This document shows positions 44,109-56,713 of a stretch of DNA of 64,000 nt, piece by piece. Within the stretch, counting starts at the first letter, position 1, and the number at the start of each line of letters is the position of its first letter. The DNA is from Chionoecetes opilio (Eukaryota > Arthropoda > Malacostraca > Decapoda > Majidae), in NCBI GenBank assembly GCA_016584305.1, contig JACEEZ010001165.1, positions 27,501 through 91,500 on the forward strand, read 5' to 3'. The notes beneath the pieces are model-generated. The model made no database searches, was not told the DNA's origin, and was given only the letters and a program-made list of their open reading frames with translations. A program made the position numbers and the translations under genes.

Positions 44109-45646
44109 ACCCTTTTTAGACCCCTGAGGCATCGTTTTTCGAAAATAACTTTCAAAAAACGTCGGATCAAAATGACATTTGGCACAGTTGTCTGACACCT
44201 TTCCCCAAATTTAGGCAGTGAGTGCTTTGCCAAGTTGTTTAATGAAGGAGTTTACTCCTGGCTTTACGGCGAAGTGGTAAGAGCGAGTATAATTCGGACA
44301 GGGAAGTTTTTTTTGGGGGGTGACGACTTTTGGGCGTGTACAAGCACGCCCCATCCTCCCCTCCCCGGGTTCCCCTCCCCCCCCTTGCCTTTCCCCCCTC
44401 CCGTACCCCATACCACCCCACCCCCTTTGGGGGAAGGTGGGACCCACCTTCCCCCCACTCTTTCCCTTACCCACCTCTCCTCTCTCTCCCTCTCCTCTCC
44501 TTCTTCTCCCTCTCCTCTCTCTCTCGCCACTTGTACATGAGATAATACGCCATGCACATATTAGGTCTATAATGGCAGATAAAACCCCAAAGTATTGCTA
44601 AGTATGGTAGGGTGTTTTTCACACGACGTGATACCTGTTCCCGGTAAAATTGGGTGTTTTAAATGCGTCTGAGTTTTTGTTGGGTAATATACAACCATTG
44701 AAAGCGTATATGACCCTCTTCGTTCTACTCTGCCTTGAATCCCCCCTCCATTTTTCCCCCCTTATTCCTTTTTCCCATCAAACCCTGTCCTATAAATGAT
44801 CAAGCCACAGTACCTCATCCCATCATGCACAACGTCCCTTTGGGAAAGAAGGGCCCGTTGTTTTACAGCATTTAAATTCTACAACTTTCAATGGTTGTAT
44901 AATTACCCAACAAACTTAGGGAAACATTAAGCAACAGCCAATTAGCGGGGAAAAGGTATCAGTCGGTGAGAGCACCCTACCAACTTTAAATAACTTTTGG
45001 GTATCTGCCATTTTAGCAAGAATATTTGGGAGACGTATTTTTATCAGTACAACGCAAGGGGCAGAGAGAAGAGAGAGAGAGAGAGAGGAGAGGAGGAGGA
45101 GAGAAGAGATGAGAGAGAGAGAGGAGAAGAGAGGAGACGGGGAGAGAGAGAGAGGAGAAGGGGGGGGGAAGGGGAAGGGAAGAGAGGAGGGGGAAAGAGG
45201 AAATGGGGGGAAGGAAGGAGGAGAGGAGGAGAGGGGGAAAGAAACTTTTAGAGGGGGAGGGAGAAGGAGGGGGGGGAAAGGGGAGGAAAAAGGGGGGGAG
45301 GGGGGAGAAAGGGGGGGGAGGAGGAAGGAGGGAGGGAGGGGAGGGGGAGGGGGAGATGGGGGGTGAAAGGGGAAAAGGTTGGGGGTTTTCCCCTTTCCCC
45401 CAAATGGGGATGGGGATGGGTTTTCAGGGGCCGGAAAAAGCCAGGGGGGGTACTCTTATACATACAAGACTCACCTCAAACCCCCCCCCCCGTCCGAATG
45501 TAACGCGTCTTACCGTTGCCGAAAAGCCAAAAAAATCCTTCATTAAAACCATTGGAAGATTATGATAAATGGGGGAAGGTTTTCAAAACGTGAAAATTTG
45601 GGTGTTTTTTGTCAAAATTTTGGAAAAACGAGTCATTCTAAAAAAA
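44109..45646. mobile_element. Long-TIR (foldback) DNA element, third copy
   Basis: Starts CCTTTTTAGACCCCTGAGGCATCG and carries the same CT (44468-44525) and GA (45064-45350) tracts. The right end is poorly readable near CATTCTAAAAAAATAG. G runs in 45150-45420 are heavily inflated. Confidence 0.65.
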
Positions 45647-45869
45647 TAGTATTTTTTATAGTTTCAAAAAAAGATGAAAATTTTATTATATGTGAAATCT
45701 TTTAAAAATTTTTAAAAGTAATTTCCAAAAAGTTTTTAATTGGGAATTAGATTAAAACCAAAATTTTTGTTTTTTCCAAAAAAGAAAAAAAAGTTTTTGG
45801 GAAAGAAAAAAAAAATTTTATACATAACTTTAACATGACAGATTTTTGCGTTTCATATACGGAATGGAC

Positions 45870-45887
45870 AAACTCTCTCTCTCCTTT

Positions 45888-45919
<32 letters not shown>

Positions 45920-45921
45920 TC

Positions 45922-45957
<36 letters not shown>
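45870..45957. repeat. (CT)n microsatellite
   Basis: CT tract matching 25565-25757. Confidence 0.93.
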
Positions 45958-45958
<1 letters not shown>

Positions 45959-46984
45959 GCCTGCCAAAGGGCATGTTTTTCGAAACACAGCGGATGAAAT
46001 GCCCAGAAGCATAACATCAGTTTTTCTAACAAGAATTAATTTTAAAAAAAAAAGTTTAAAAGCAAAATTATGTTTCTGAGGTTTTTTTAAAGGGTTTTAA
46101 AATTTAAAATAAGTAAGTGTCTCTTTTCCACCTCTGAGACTCGAAATTAATTATAAAGTCTTGTAGGTCAATGATGATCGAAAATATTTAAACCATTTAT
46201 TTTGGAATTAGTTTTCTCGCAAAAACAATGCACTAACCATACTGGCAAATTTACGAATACCCAAACACGTTCGTAAACTTTGGTCAAAAACCTGCATTCC
46301 CAACGCTTTATAAAAGGGGGTTTATTTCTTCAGCTTTTTTTATGTAAACACCCATTATGGGTGGGGACACTCATTTTTCCACAGCATGTTAAGACATTTT
46401 GCGGAGTCAGTGGCATTTATGATATATGTTTTTTTCTCAACCCCACCTGGGAAAGGGCCATTAGAGGAGTTACAGGAAGGCTGGCAACCAAAGCGATGCA
46501 GACCCAATCATGATGCTGTATGTTGAAAAAGTAAAACCTAGCGCGTGCCCAGGGGTGTCTATAGGAAAGGTCCCCGAAGTCTCTTTAATTTAATTATGGC
46601 ACCCCGATCGACCTAATAACCTTTGGATCAAGGTACCTGTGAAAATGAATAAGTGTATGTGAGTTCAAATTGTGAATTTAAAAAATTAAAATAAACTTTT
46701 TTTTTGTTTTGCTTATGATTAGTGTTTGGATCGAATAACCCCAAAACCCCAACCCCATAAACCGACAAAAAATTCACAACCGCAACCGCAACCCATATTT
46801 AGATGCTTCACAACCCAAACGCAAAAACCGCAACCACCGTTGCATAAGGCGGTGTGAAAAAATTAGCATGAGAGTGTGCAGTGGAGATTGATAAAAAAAA
46901 AACAAAGCGACTTGGACGTGAGGCTGGGCCCAGGAACCCGGGAAAAAAGTTTATTCCATAGTAATTTACTCCCCCCAAATTTTG

Positions 46985-49400
46985 GCGATCAGCCTGGGGG
47001 GTTGGGGCGGTATCAAATTAGGGGGAGAATGGGGTAATAGTGTTTTTTTTTGGGAAGTATAAATGCCTTTTGAGTTAGAAAACTGTGAAGCATTGTGGCA
47101 GTGGAAACTTTAGGGAGTACCCCCTTTTCCAAATGTATATTATATAATTTATAAATATACATACATATAATTTTTTTTTTTTCTTTTTTAGGGTCGTATT
47201 TCACGGCGAGAGACGGACCGGCCCCTCGATGGGACGTTGGGGACCTCGAGGAGACCACCACTGCCCGGGAAACCAGCGGCCCCAGGGCGTCGTTCAAGGG
47301 AAAAACGGGTTTTTTTGGGGGGAGAGGTAGAGTAGCAGCCGACTACCTCTCGAAGATTGTTTTTAAGGTGGTGATGAGAGAAAAATCCGGGCCGAATCGG
47401 TTTCGTGGTAGCTGTGGAAACTTCAACGTAGGAGGGCCGGAATCCGTTTAAAATGGAAACGCCACAGGCACCCGCCAAGAAAACTGTGATCAACACCAGG
47501 GGTATCCGAGGAGATGAACATTTTGTCAGTCCCAAAGCCCCGCCTTGGTTAACCTTACTTGAAGCCCCAAAGCAGGAACCATGTCCCCATTCTGCGTTCA
47601 AAAACGCTTCAGGACAAAGAAATTCCAATATATTTTTCATCGAAAATGTAGAAGCAGCACCCAAAAAGAGACTTTGGGAAAATCGAAAATTAAAAGCAGG
47701 TGAATGAGTAGTGCTATTGGGTAGTGGGATTCCTCCAAAAAAATCTTCCAAACATAACACATGAAAAGAGTTTAGCCCCCCCCCTCATTTGTGCAAGGTC
47801 AAATTCAAAAAAGCATCCTACACGTGAAAACTTACGCTAGCTTCACAAAAAGAGTAGATCAAACACAAGGGAGTGCCCTCAGAAAAGAGACGGCAGATTA
47901 GCATAACCCGTAGAGACATTGTGCCGCAGGGCACATCCACGCTTCCCCGCTATAGGAATTAACCCGGAAAAAGAGGACAGCAATGAGAAAGAAGAAGAGA
48001 AAGTAAAAAAGTGAAATTTATCTGTATCAAAGGTTGAAGGAGAAAATTACCAAGAAATTTTCGAATACATAGGAAGATATTATCCCCCAAAAAAAGGATT
48101 TACCAGCACCCCCTTGCCCCCCCAAAATTGGAATCATAAGTTTGGGGGGGTTAATTTTTGAAGGATTCAACAAAGGAATAGGGACAGAAGACTGAAATCC
48201 GGCGGAGGGCAGTAGAAATATTTTCGACGACAAGGGAAAGTTTTGATGGTTAATTGCTGTGTCTCATTAAAGGATGTTGTCTTTGGAAAAAACAAATTAC
48301 ATAGGGAGCCAAGTTTGGAAGGCAAAGTCTACAGGGTATAAAAAAGATCAAGATCAGACTTTGTACAATCCCCAACGGGGCCCTCAAGAAGGACATGATT
48401 TTCACCCCCGGGGCCCTATCATCCGTCGAGTAGCACTCATATGCCATCCAAATGGTTTCAGCGATTTCTGGTCGGGCTCCCAGGAATTACAACAGTATAC
48501 GAAAAATCCCAAAAAGGGTGCTATCTTGTCGAGTCATTTTGCCAGGACTATATACGCTGTTTTCCGGGGGCAGTTTTAAACCACCAAAACATTTTCCCGC
48601 TTCCCTTTTGGGTTTAAAAGCACTCACTGGAAACACGAGGTATTGGATATGAATAAGTTTGGACAGGGGTTTTCTTTTGACCCCGGGAAGAGAATGATAC
48701 GTCTGTGTTTCAGAATTGGCAATGGGTTAACCCGGAGCTGTTCTACCATCTCCATTTAAGACCATGTCATACAAATCTTTCAGGGGTAATATAGACAGGA
48801 ATGGAGGAAAAACACTACGGAAAAAGGGACATCACACGAGTCAAAGGAAAAACGGTCCAGACTAAGTTTTTATGGACCTTTTCCACCCAGGCCTGAACTT
48901 CCACGCATTGACAAACTAAACAAAGATCAGTCAAAATTTAAACGAAGAGCTTGAAGTTATTTACCGTGCAGGGGAGGGCCACAGCCTCTACCAACCAACG
49001 AGAGCCCCATCTAGAAGCACAAGAGTCTGCTCAGGTCGCCCCGGGAACAAGAACTGGTCTGGGTCCTTTCAAGGGAAAAAAAAATCCGATGTCAGACAAT
49101 CCCCAAATTGGGTGGGTTTTAAAACAAAACAAGGGGCCAAGAATCAATTCAGAAGATGTTGTTGGGTATCTGCCACCATCAGCACCAGCAAAAAAGAAAT
49201 TAAAAATTTTAAATTATTGGGGTATTTTGGCGGCCATTTTGGGGAAAAAAGGGGGGTAACTCATGTAAAATGCCACCCCACAATGCTATCAATGTTTTTT
49301 AATCAGGGATTTATACCTTCTCAAAAAAAACCTTAAACATTCTCCCCTATTTGATCCCGGGGAGCAAAATTTTGGACCCGGGGGTTTACCGACTATTACA
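46985..49400. other. 2.4 kb unassigned sequence, absent from the palindrome
   Basis: It separates pieces 1 and 2 of the third arm copy, and probably includes the body of the Helentron-like element whose tail follows. Medium ORFs are present (47188-47760 minus, 190 aa; 48274-48579 plus, 101 aa; 48951-49259 plus, 102 aa). None gave a family I recognise and none has a start or end I can justify. HxH Rep-type or helicase motifs were looked for and not found. Confidence 0.4.
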
Positions 49401-50922
49401 TTTATCAGTTAAATATAGATTGCTTCTTTGGAAATGTTTTTTCTTAAAAATCTATAAAATATAACGAAAGTGTGTCTTTGTCGTCGTTGTTTTTTCTGTG
49501 TGTGTGTGTGTGTGTGTGTGTGGGTATAGGTTCCGCCCCCGTGGCGCAAACACCCCATATGGCACATTTTTTGGAACCCGGGTTGACCAGGGAAGGTCAT
49601 AAAACCCCCCTTATGAGATGATTCGATAATTTTTTTTTTTTTTTTTTTTTTTTTAGCGCCCATTTGCGAAATTTGAAAAAAAAAAATGGGTTTCGAGAAT
49701 GGGGGGAAACCTTGGTAGGGTGATGGGAAGGGTGGGTGAATGGGGGGGGTGATGGGTAATGGGTGGGGGTGAGGGGAGTGAAAGGGGGGGGGGTGATGGG
49801 TGGGGGTGATGGGGAGGGGGGAGGGAAAAAGGTGGGGGGGGGATGGGTAAAAAAGGTAAAATAAGCGAAAAATGTGTCGGGCTGTTGTCGTTGTGTGTGT
49901 GTTGGGTTTTGGTGTGTGTGTGTGGTTTTTGGTGTGTTTTTTTTGGTTAGTTCCCCCCCCCGTGGGGCAATCACCCATATGGGACATTTTTTGGAAAAAG
50001 GGTTTACAGGGGAAGGTTTTAAGCCCAATATGAGATGATCATCTTTTTTTTTTTTTAACACAATTACGATAATTGTGAAACAAAAAGTGGGCGAATTGGA
50101 AATTGATGTAGGGTGGGGTAAGTGTGATGACAGGGTTTGGTGATGGGTAAAGGGCTGGGTGGTGATGTAGGTACGGGGTGCCTATGGGTGGGGCGGATGG
50201 GTCGAGGAAAGGTGAGCGGGGGATGGGTATGGTAAATAAGCGAAAGTGTGTCGGTCTTCTTCTGTGGGTTGTGTGTGTGGAGGTGTGTGTGCCTGTGTGT
50301 GTTGTGTTTTTGGTGTGTGTGTGTCATGTGTGTCTGTGGGAAGGTTCCCCCGGGCCCATTCAATCTGACATTTTTGGAAGGGGTGCAGGGTGAAGGTTAA
50401 CACCAATATTGAGATGATCGATCACTTTTTTGTTTTAGAGCCTACATTTGGGGTGGAGAAAAAAAGTGGGTTTGCGAGGAATGAGGAAACCTTGATGTAG
50501 GGTGGGTTTGCGTGGCTGGTGGGTGTTGACTGTGTGGGGCTTGGTGATGGGGGTGAAGGGTGGGGAGGGATGGGTTGGGGGTGATGGGTGATGGGTGAGG
50601 GAATAGGTGGGGGGTGATGGGTAATGGGTGAGTGAATGGGTGTGTGGTGATGGGTAATGGGTGAGTGAATGGGTGGGGGGTGATGGGTAATGGGTGAGTG
50701 AATGGGTGGGGGGTGATGGGTAATGGGTGAGTGAATGGGTGGGGGTAATACATACATTTCTGCATCCATGATTTCAGGAAAGTTAGAAGGGGCTATCTGG
50801 AGAGTCCGTGCCTGGTGGGCCGAAGGCCCACCAAACACAGGTGGTGGGCCGAAGGCCCACCACCAATAGCCCTCCGCAGGAGCTAGCCAAAAAGTCCGCC
50901 CGGAGGGCGGCTTTGCGGCTAG
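49400..50922 (+). mobile_element. Helentron/Helitron-like 3' region, long copy
   Basis: Three ~370-bp tandem units, a GTGATGGGTAATGGGTGAG minisatellite (50560-50745), two GGTGGGCCGAAGGCCCACC hairpins (50814-50862), then CCGCCC-GGA-GGGCGG (50897-50911), eight bases and CTAG (50919-50922), followed by T. The last 160 bases match 35690-35819. On the right the arm sequence resumes as TTATCCCATAAAACAC; the uninterrupted palindrome arm has CATTATCCCATAAAACAC, so the 3' junction lies at a TT, as reported for Helentrons. Confidence 0.72.
49480..50520. repeat. Three tandem units of about 370 bp
   Basis: Each begins GCGAAAGTGTGTC, then a GT tract, CCC-GTGGGGCAA-CACCCATATGG, GACATTTTTTGGAA, ATGAGATGAT, a T run, AAAAGTGGG and AACCTTG-TAGGGTG, ending in GGGTGATGGG repeats. 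Starts at about 49465, 49865 and 50238. Confidence 0.8.
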
Positions 50923-52308
50923 TTATCCCATAAAACACAGTAAAACACACTAAATAAATGCTATTATGAGACTTTGAAGAAATATGAATGAACTTAAAAT
51001 TCACTTAAACTTGTCGCCGTTTAAATCTTTGTGAGACAACTTATAACATGGAGCATCTCAGTAGAAGCGGAATTGTATTAACTTTCCATTGATATATTTC
51101 ATCTTCTGATAATTGAATTAGCACAATGCATAAATTAGTGTCAACTAAATAAATATCATCATCAATTGGGGTATAAGCAGAAACGCTGCCCTCCTCGCTC
51201 AGTACTCACCACTTATGTAATTAACTGAGCGAGGTTCTCTCTCCGGCCTCCGCTCTCCTCGCACACCGCAGTCACCGCTCCTCTCAAACACACAGTAGCT
51301 ACAACTCATATTATTACTACTTGAAATAGACCTATTCTTTCATAATTGATATTTAAGTTTAGAATATACTTTATTATTGACAGCACATATAATTTATTGC
51401 CATTTGTGTGTTGCAAAACTTGTGTTCAACAAAAGGTATTTAGTATATATTATGTACCAAGTGTGGCTAAATCGCACTATAACGTAATATTCCAGTTAAT
51501 AGTAACTCATTTTTCCTAGCATATGATAACCGCAGCCGCAACTGATAAGTCTGATAACCGCAACCGCAACCGCGACTGCGGTTGTAGAAAATTCGACAAC
51601 CGGAAACACAACCGCAATCGCGGTTGTGAAAAACCGACCATTCGATCCATCACTACTTATAACCCTCATTGCATAGTGATTGCATCACTATGCAATAACA
51701 GAAGCAAACAACTATTACTACCGTAACAGCTACTATTACTACTACTATCTTTTACTACTACTGCTACTATTACTACTACTACTACTACTGTTTCTACTAC
51801 TACTACTACAAATACAACTTTTTTTGCATCGTAAATGACTGGCCAAGGACAAAAAAAAAGCAACAAAAAGCCTCCTTAGTTGCCAGTCCATATAAAGAAG
51901 AATGTAAGAGAACATAGAAAGGGGGATGGGCCACTTTAGTTCGGGCGGTGTCTTGTTACTTCTTTCTTGAAGAAAATTTAAGTCGTAGGAAGGTGGAAAA
52001 ATAGAAAGAGGAAGTTTACCAGTGAATGGGATGATAGGCTTGAGATACTGGTTGACTCGGCATTAGGAAGATAGACAGAATAGGCGTGAACATTAGTAGA
52101 AAGCCTTGTGCAGCGAGGCCGCAGCAGACAGGGAGGCATACAGTTAGCATGTTCAGAAGTGCAAAGAGTACGAAAATTGTGGTAGAAGATAGCAAGAGAA
52201 GCAGCATTACGGCGGTGATTTAAGGATTGAAGACAGTCATTCGGAGGACGGGAGTTGATGAGACAAATAGCTTTCGATATACCTGGTTTGGGTATGAGGA
52301 CCCCCAAA
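50923..52308 (+). repeat. Third copy of the palindrome arm, piece 2
   Basis: Direct match to about 26838-28200: rest of the ACCGC-rich element (to about 51662), the CACTATGCAA stem-loop, a TAC/TAG tract (51715-51815) and the LINE front end. The sequence is cleaner than piece 1 and is cut by the N gap. Confidence 0.88.
51670..51696. repeat. Perfect 11-bp stem-loop TTGCATAGTGA / TCACTATGCAA
   Basis: Stem of 11 bp with loop TTGCA. It stands just outside the ACCGC-rich element; weaker versions occur at about 27563-27585 and 54730-54760. Confidence 0.85.
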
Positions 52309-52808
52309 NNNNNNNNNNNNNNNNNNNNNNNNNNNNNNNNNNNNNNNNNNNNNNNNNNNNNNNNNNNNNNNNNNNNNNNNNNNNNNNNNNNNNNNNNNNN
52401 NNNNNNNNNNNNNNNNNNNNNNNNNNNNNNNNNNNNNNNNNNNNNNNNNNNNNNNNNNNNNNNNNNNNNNNNNNNNNNNNNNNNNNNNNNNNNNNNNNNN
52501 NNNNNNNNNNNNNNNNNNNNNNNNNNNNNNNNNNNNNNNNNNNNNNNNNNNNNNNNNNNNNNNNNNNNNNNNNNNNNNNNNNNNNNNNNNNNNNNNNNNN
52601 NNNNNNNNNNNNNNNNNNNNNNNNNNNNNNNNNNNNNNNNNNNNNNNNNNNNNNNNNNNNNNNNNNNNNNNNNNNNNNNNNNNNNNNNNNNNNNNNNNNN
52701 NNNNNNNNNNNNNNNNNNNNNNNNNNNNNNNNNNNNNNNNNNNNNNNNNNNNNNNNNNNNNNNNNNNNNNNNNNNNNNNNNNNNNNNNNNNNNNNNNNNN
52801 NNNNNNNN
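52309..52808. other. Assembly gap, exactly 500 N
   Basis: The round length indicates a scaffolding gap of unknown true size. Confidence 0.99.
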
Positions 52809-54235
52809 CGGGCCTAAAAAAAAGGGAGAAAGGGAGGAAGCATAAAGGCACATCCCCGAAGGCTCCACCCCCCAGTGACGAAGGGGGAGCGCTTGGTCCG
52901 GGGCCGAGGCCACCGACCCAACAATGGCAGGCGGGGCCGCCAGAGTAGTGGCCCGTCGACCAGGGTTTCAAGCCCCGCCACCCACAAGGTGACCCCCCCA
53001 AAGCGGGGATCTGGGAGCTCAGAGACCTCGCATCGGGTTCACTCCGGGTAAGTAAAACAACGGCCGTATTCTAGCGCTTCGTTCCCCTTGGGGAAACGCC
53101 GACGTGAGTTTCAAACGGGGGATGCTTGCACCCTATTTGACCCAAAGAAGGCGTTTGCTCAGTGCATCGTGGTGATTTTGGGGATCTTCTGCGATTTCGG
53201 GGATTCTGAAAGGACTATTGGGTTTGAAAACGGGTCTGTATTCTGGGACGAGATGTGGAAGTGTGGGGCGGGTGATCCAGCTTCTTTCCTGTAATACGGA
53301 GTGAGGGGGGTGCGTCCTTGCCCCATCATTTTTCAACGCTTGTAGGGACTGGGTATTGACAAGGTTTAGTCAAGTGATTGGGGAACTCCGTCGGAAAACA
53401 CCAAATCACTGATCTTTTTTTTGGGGTTTGCGTAATCTTTGTTGATCGCTGGAGGTCCGGTGTGGTTTCCCCGGGGGCGCTGCACGGGGGGGCAAACCTT
53501 TGGGACTTGGGGGGGCCCGGCTCAAGACCAAAGGTCCAGGTTTTGGAATTTTAATAAAGCGTACAGTCTTTTCTGCATGGGGAGGACTTTGGGATCTTGG
53601 AAAGTTTTCATACCTTGGTAGCGCAGTCCAAAAATGACGGGGGGCCCCACGTCAAAAGTCTTCGGCGGATTGCTAGCCCACGGTTTTATGGACTCCTCAG
53701 CTGGATATTTGGCGTTGTCGGATCTGGGGCAAAGGGACAAAGATCCGGATCTTAAAATCGTTTTGGGCCCCTTGTCTTACTCTAGGGTTTGTGAGACTGG
53801 ACCAAAATAGTGCTTGAAGGACGAATCAATGTTTTTGGGTTAATAAGTTCTTCGAAAAATCATGGGGTATCCGGGGTTTTAAATTACGTGTAAAATCAGC
53901 GATTGCCCGTGAGACTGAACGAGGCCCCTCCCTGCATATCCGTCAGCCCACTTGGGCTATAGGGGCATGGGGCACGCTACCCTGAAACCGATCTTTCCCA
54001 TCGGGGTTGTATCTGTAAAAACAATCCGGCGTGGAGGAGGCCAAGGGGGCCCCCCCCAAAAAGCCTCGTGGCTGGGGCAAGTTGATGTTTTTTGTCGAGA
54101 GCGCATGGTAGGGGAAAGGAGCTTCATGGGAACTCGCGCGGGGTGCCCCCCCGGGAGTGACGTCGTGGGGTGGGGCGAGGCCGCCCCCCCCGGCGTATGC
54201 CCCAATGATTGATGATAAATGAGCGTTAACAAAAA
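52809..54235 (+). pseudogene. LINE reverse transcriptase, second family, frame-broken, 5' end lost in the gap
   Basis: Plus-strand landmarks: KRRREFQTG then L-D-KKAF (RT block with the first Asp, about 53090-53160), GCVLAPSFFNAC (about 53310-53345), SLEV-CG and a KPLGL-G..LKTKG segment (53490-53540), WEDF-LG-SYLGS (about 53580-53625), WTPQLDIWRCRIWGKGTKIRIL-S (about 53690-53760), and the terminal VGEA-PP-VCPND near 54160-54211. These are blocks of a LINE ORF2 widespread in decapods, from thumb to C-terminus. A TGATTGATGATAAATGA tail follows. The catalytic FADD block near 53400-53440 is unreadable. It joins arm sequence at 54219-54236. Confidence 0.8.
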
Positions 54236-55430
54236 TAAATACATAAATCTTTGGGGGTTAAGCAGACGCGCTGCCCCTCCTCGCTCAGTACTCACCACTT
54301 ATGAAGAAACTGAGCGAGGTTCTCTCCCCGGGCCTCCGCTCTCTCCACCGCAGCCCACCGCTCCCCCAAAACCCAAAAGCTAAAACTCATATTTTTACTA
54401 CTTGAAATAGACCTTTCTTTCAAAATTGTTATTTAAGCTTAGAATATACTTTATTTTGAAGCAATATAATTTACTCCCTTTTTTGTGTTTCAGACTTGTG
54501 TTAAACAAAGTATTTATAATATTATGTACCAGTGGGCAAATCGCACTATAACGTAATATTCCTTTAATATAACGCATTTTTCCAAGTATATGATACCGCC
54601 CCACAACTGATAAGTCTGAAAACCCCCGCAACCGAAACCGCGGTTGTAAAAAATTCCCAAATCTGAAACCAACCGCACCGCGGTTGTGAAAACCCGCCCA
54701 TTTTCGACCCATCACTATTTTTAAAACATCATTGATTAGCAAGTGATTGCATCACTATGCAAACAAAAGCAACAACTATTACTACCGACACAATTTACTA
54801 CTACTACCTTTTAAAACTACACTACCTTTTTACTAAAATACTATTACTAAAACTACTACTGTTTCTACTCTACTACATACTACAACTACTATTTTATTTT
54901 ACATCCTATATGACGGCCCAAAGGGAAAAAAAAAAAAGCAAAAAAAGCCTCCTTATTCCCCAGTCCATATAAAGAAATGTAAGAGAACTGAAAGGGGGAG
55001 GGGCCCTTTAGTTCGGGAGGTGTCTTGTTACTTTTTCTTGAAAAAATTTAAAGTTGTAGGAAGGAGTAAAATAAAAACGGGGAAGTTTGCCATAAAGGGG
55101 ATGAAGACTTGGATCCCGGGTTTAAACTGGGCTTGGGAAGATGGCTAATAGGGTGAGCTTAGTAAAACCTTGTCAGCGAGGCCGCAGCAAACAGGGAGGC
55201 TGCAGTTAGTATTTTCGAAGTGCAAAAGGTAAAAAAATACTGGTAGAAGTTTGGCAAGGGGCAACATTACGGCGGTGATTTAAGATTGAAGACAGTCATT
55301 CGGGGGAAAGGGATTGATGAGACAATACTTGCGATTCTCCCTGTTTAAAAAGCGTTGGTGTCTCCCCAAACTTATGACAAAACCCCCTTTACAAATGAAA
55401 AAATTTTTGGAATAAGTTGGGTTGGTTTTT
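54219..55430 (+). repeat. Third copy of the palindrome arm, piece 3 (overlaps piece 2)
   Basis: Direct match to about 27055-28245, i.e. the same stretch as piece 2 except that the second LINE is joined at its left. Carries the right end of the ACCGC element (54575-54716), a TAC-rich tract (54775-54900) and the LINE front end up to AATAAGTTGG, where an LTR element begins. Confidence 0.82.
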
Positions 55431-56713
55431 TGAGGCGGGGGAGTGGAAGAAGGGAATGGGAAAGGGGAAAAGAAGGATAATAAGGGAAAGAGAGAAGGGG
55501 GAGAAGAATACGAGAGAGGACCGACAGTTTTTGGGCTGACGCGGACATTTTTTAATAAACCAGGAGGGTAATAATCCTGACATGGGTATTAAAGCGCTCA
55601 CGATGAAAGGAGTGGAGGAAGGAGTGAGCGGGAAAAGGGAGTGGGGGGAAAGGATGAAAAAGAAGGAGGGGAAGGGAAAAGGGTGGAGAAGGAGAAGAAG
55701 GCGAGGAAAGGATAGGAAGTGCTGACCCTCACCCCTCACTCCTCCACCCCTCACCCCCCACTGATGATTGTCGCACTGTAATTTTTTTTGCCCTTACCTC
55801 CCAACACACCCCTTGCCTCCCCTGAACAGAGAGGACAGGGGGAGATTCCTTCGGGCTTTGTATGTGGGGAGACGGCTTCGCTGCGCGCTGTTGATGACTG
55901 AAAGACTATATAGTCTAAGTGCAGCGAGCAAGATACGTGGTATCCTTCCAGGTACACGCCTAAAGGGATGTGGCTGATCCCACTCTTAGCGCCCCCTACA
56001 CACGCCACCCCCTTGACGCCCCTCGTCCCTGCTCCTTTGCCCCAGGGTGCAGGTGCTACTAAACTCTGCGCTGCTGCACGCCCTGCTGGGCGCCTGCACC
56101 TGGGGTTTTTGCCCCTGTGGCCTCTTTTGGGGGCCCCTCGGGGGGACCACTGGGCATTGGGGCAGACCTAGCGGCGGCGAGGGGCGGGGTAAAACTCTCG
56201 CTGCTACACCCCCCAAAACCCTACTAGACACCTCCTCCTGAGGCTTTTTCCCCCCCCTGGGCCCCGGGGCAGGGCGAGACACACGCAGCAGGGTTTGAGG
56301 CCCCCTTTGGGTACGGGCCCACCAGGGGGCTACGCAGCAGAGGGTGATTATTCTTTGATTGACTGCATGACAGGGCGGGCGATTAATGGAGGCCCCCGGG
56401 GAACTATGCAGGCAGGGACCTCGGGTGGACAGGGGTGGGGCGCCCCCCCGGGAATGCCGGGGGCCTTTACCAGCCTGGGGGGGGTAAGCCCCCGTATCTC
56501 CGGGCCACGGGGACTGCCCCCCCTTTACCCCTTTGTACCAAGGGGTAACCCAACTCGGGAAACCCTTTAGGTGGGGTCCGGGTTAGTTGTCATTGCCACG
56601 CGCGGGCCCATTGGATAAACCGTACGGGTTGGGGGGCCGCTAAAAAGGAGCATCAACACCCCCCGGGGGGTACCCCCCTCGCACACTCCCCTTTGTCGGG
56701 CGGGCGTAAAATA
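55431..56713 (+). repeat. 5' LTR of the 55-59 kb element
   Basis: GA-rich beginning, GGGCTGACGCGGACAT, then AACAGAGAGGACAG, AGATACGTGGTAT..CTTCCAGGTACACGC, GGTGCAGGTGCTACT, GGGTTTGAGG and AGGAGCATCAACA, all shared in order with 58246-59558. Confidence 0.78.

Larger units (their letters stand above)
43740..46980 (+). repeat. Third copy of the palindrome arm, piece 1
   Basis: Direct-orientation match to about 23430-26783: LTR piece, TA/CA tract, GTAGACTAAGCAC block, long-TIR element, CT tract with TGCC-AAGGGCATGTTTTTCG, the unassigned 750-bp block, and the start of the ACCGC-rich element (46716). Many substitutions and stretched homopolymers. It ends near CTCCCCCCAAAT, about 55 bases before the point where piece 2 resumes. 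Confidence 0.85.

Noticed and set aside
51978..53001. Long ORFs of 196-311 residues spanning the gap
   Set aside because: Most of their length is N; they are an artefact of translating the 500-N gap.
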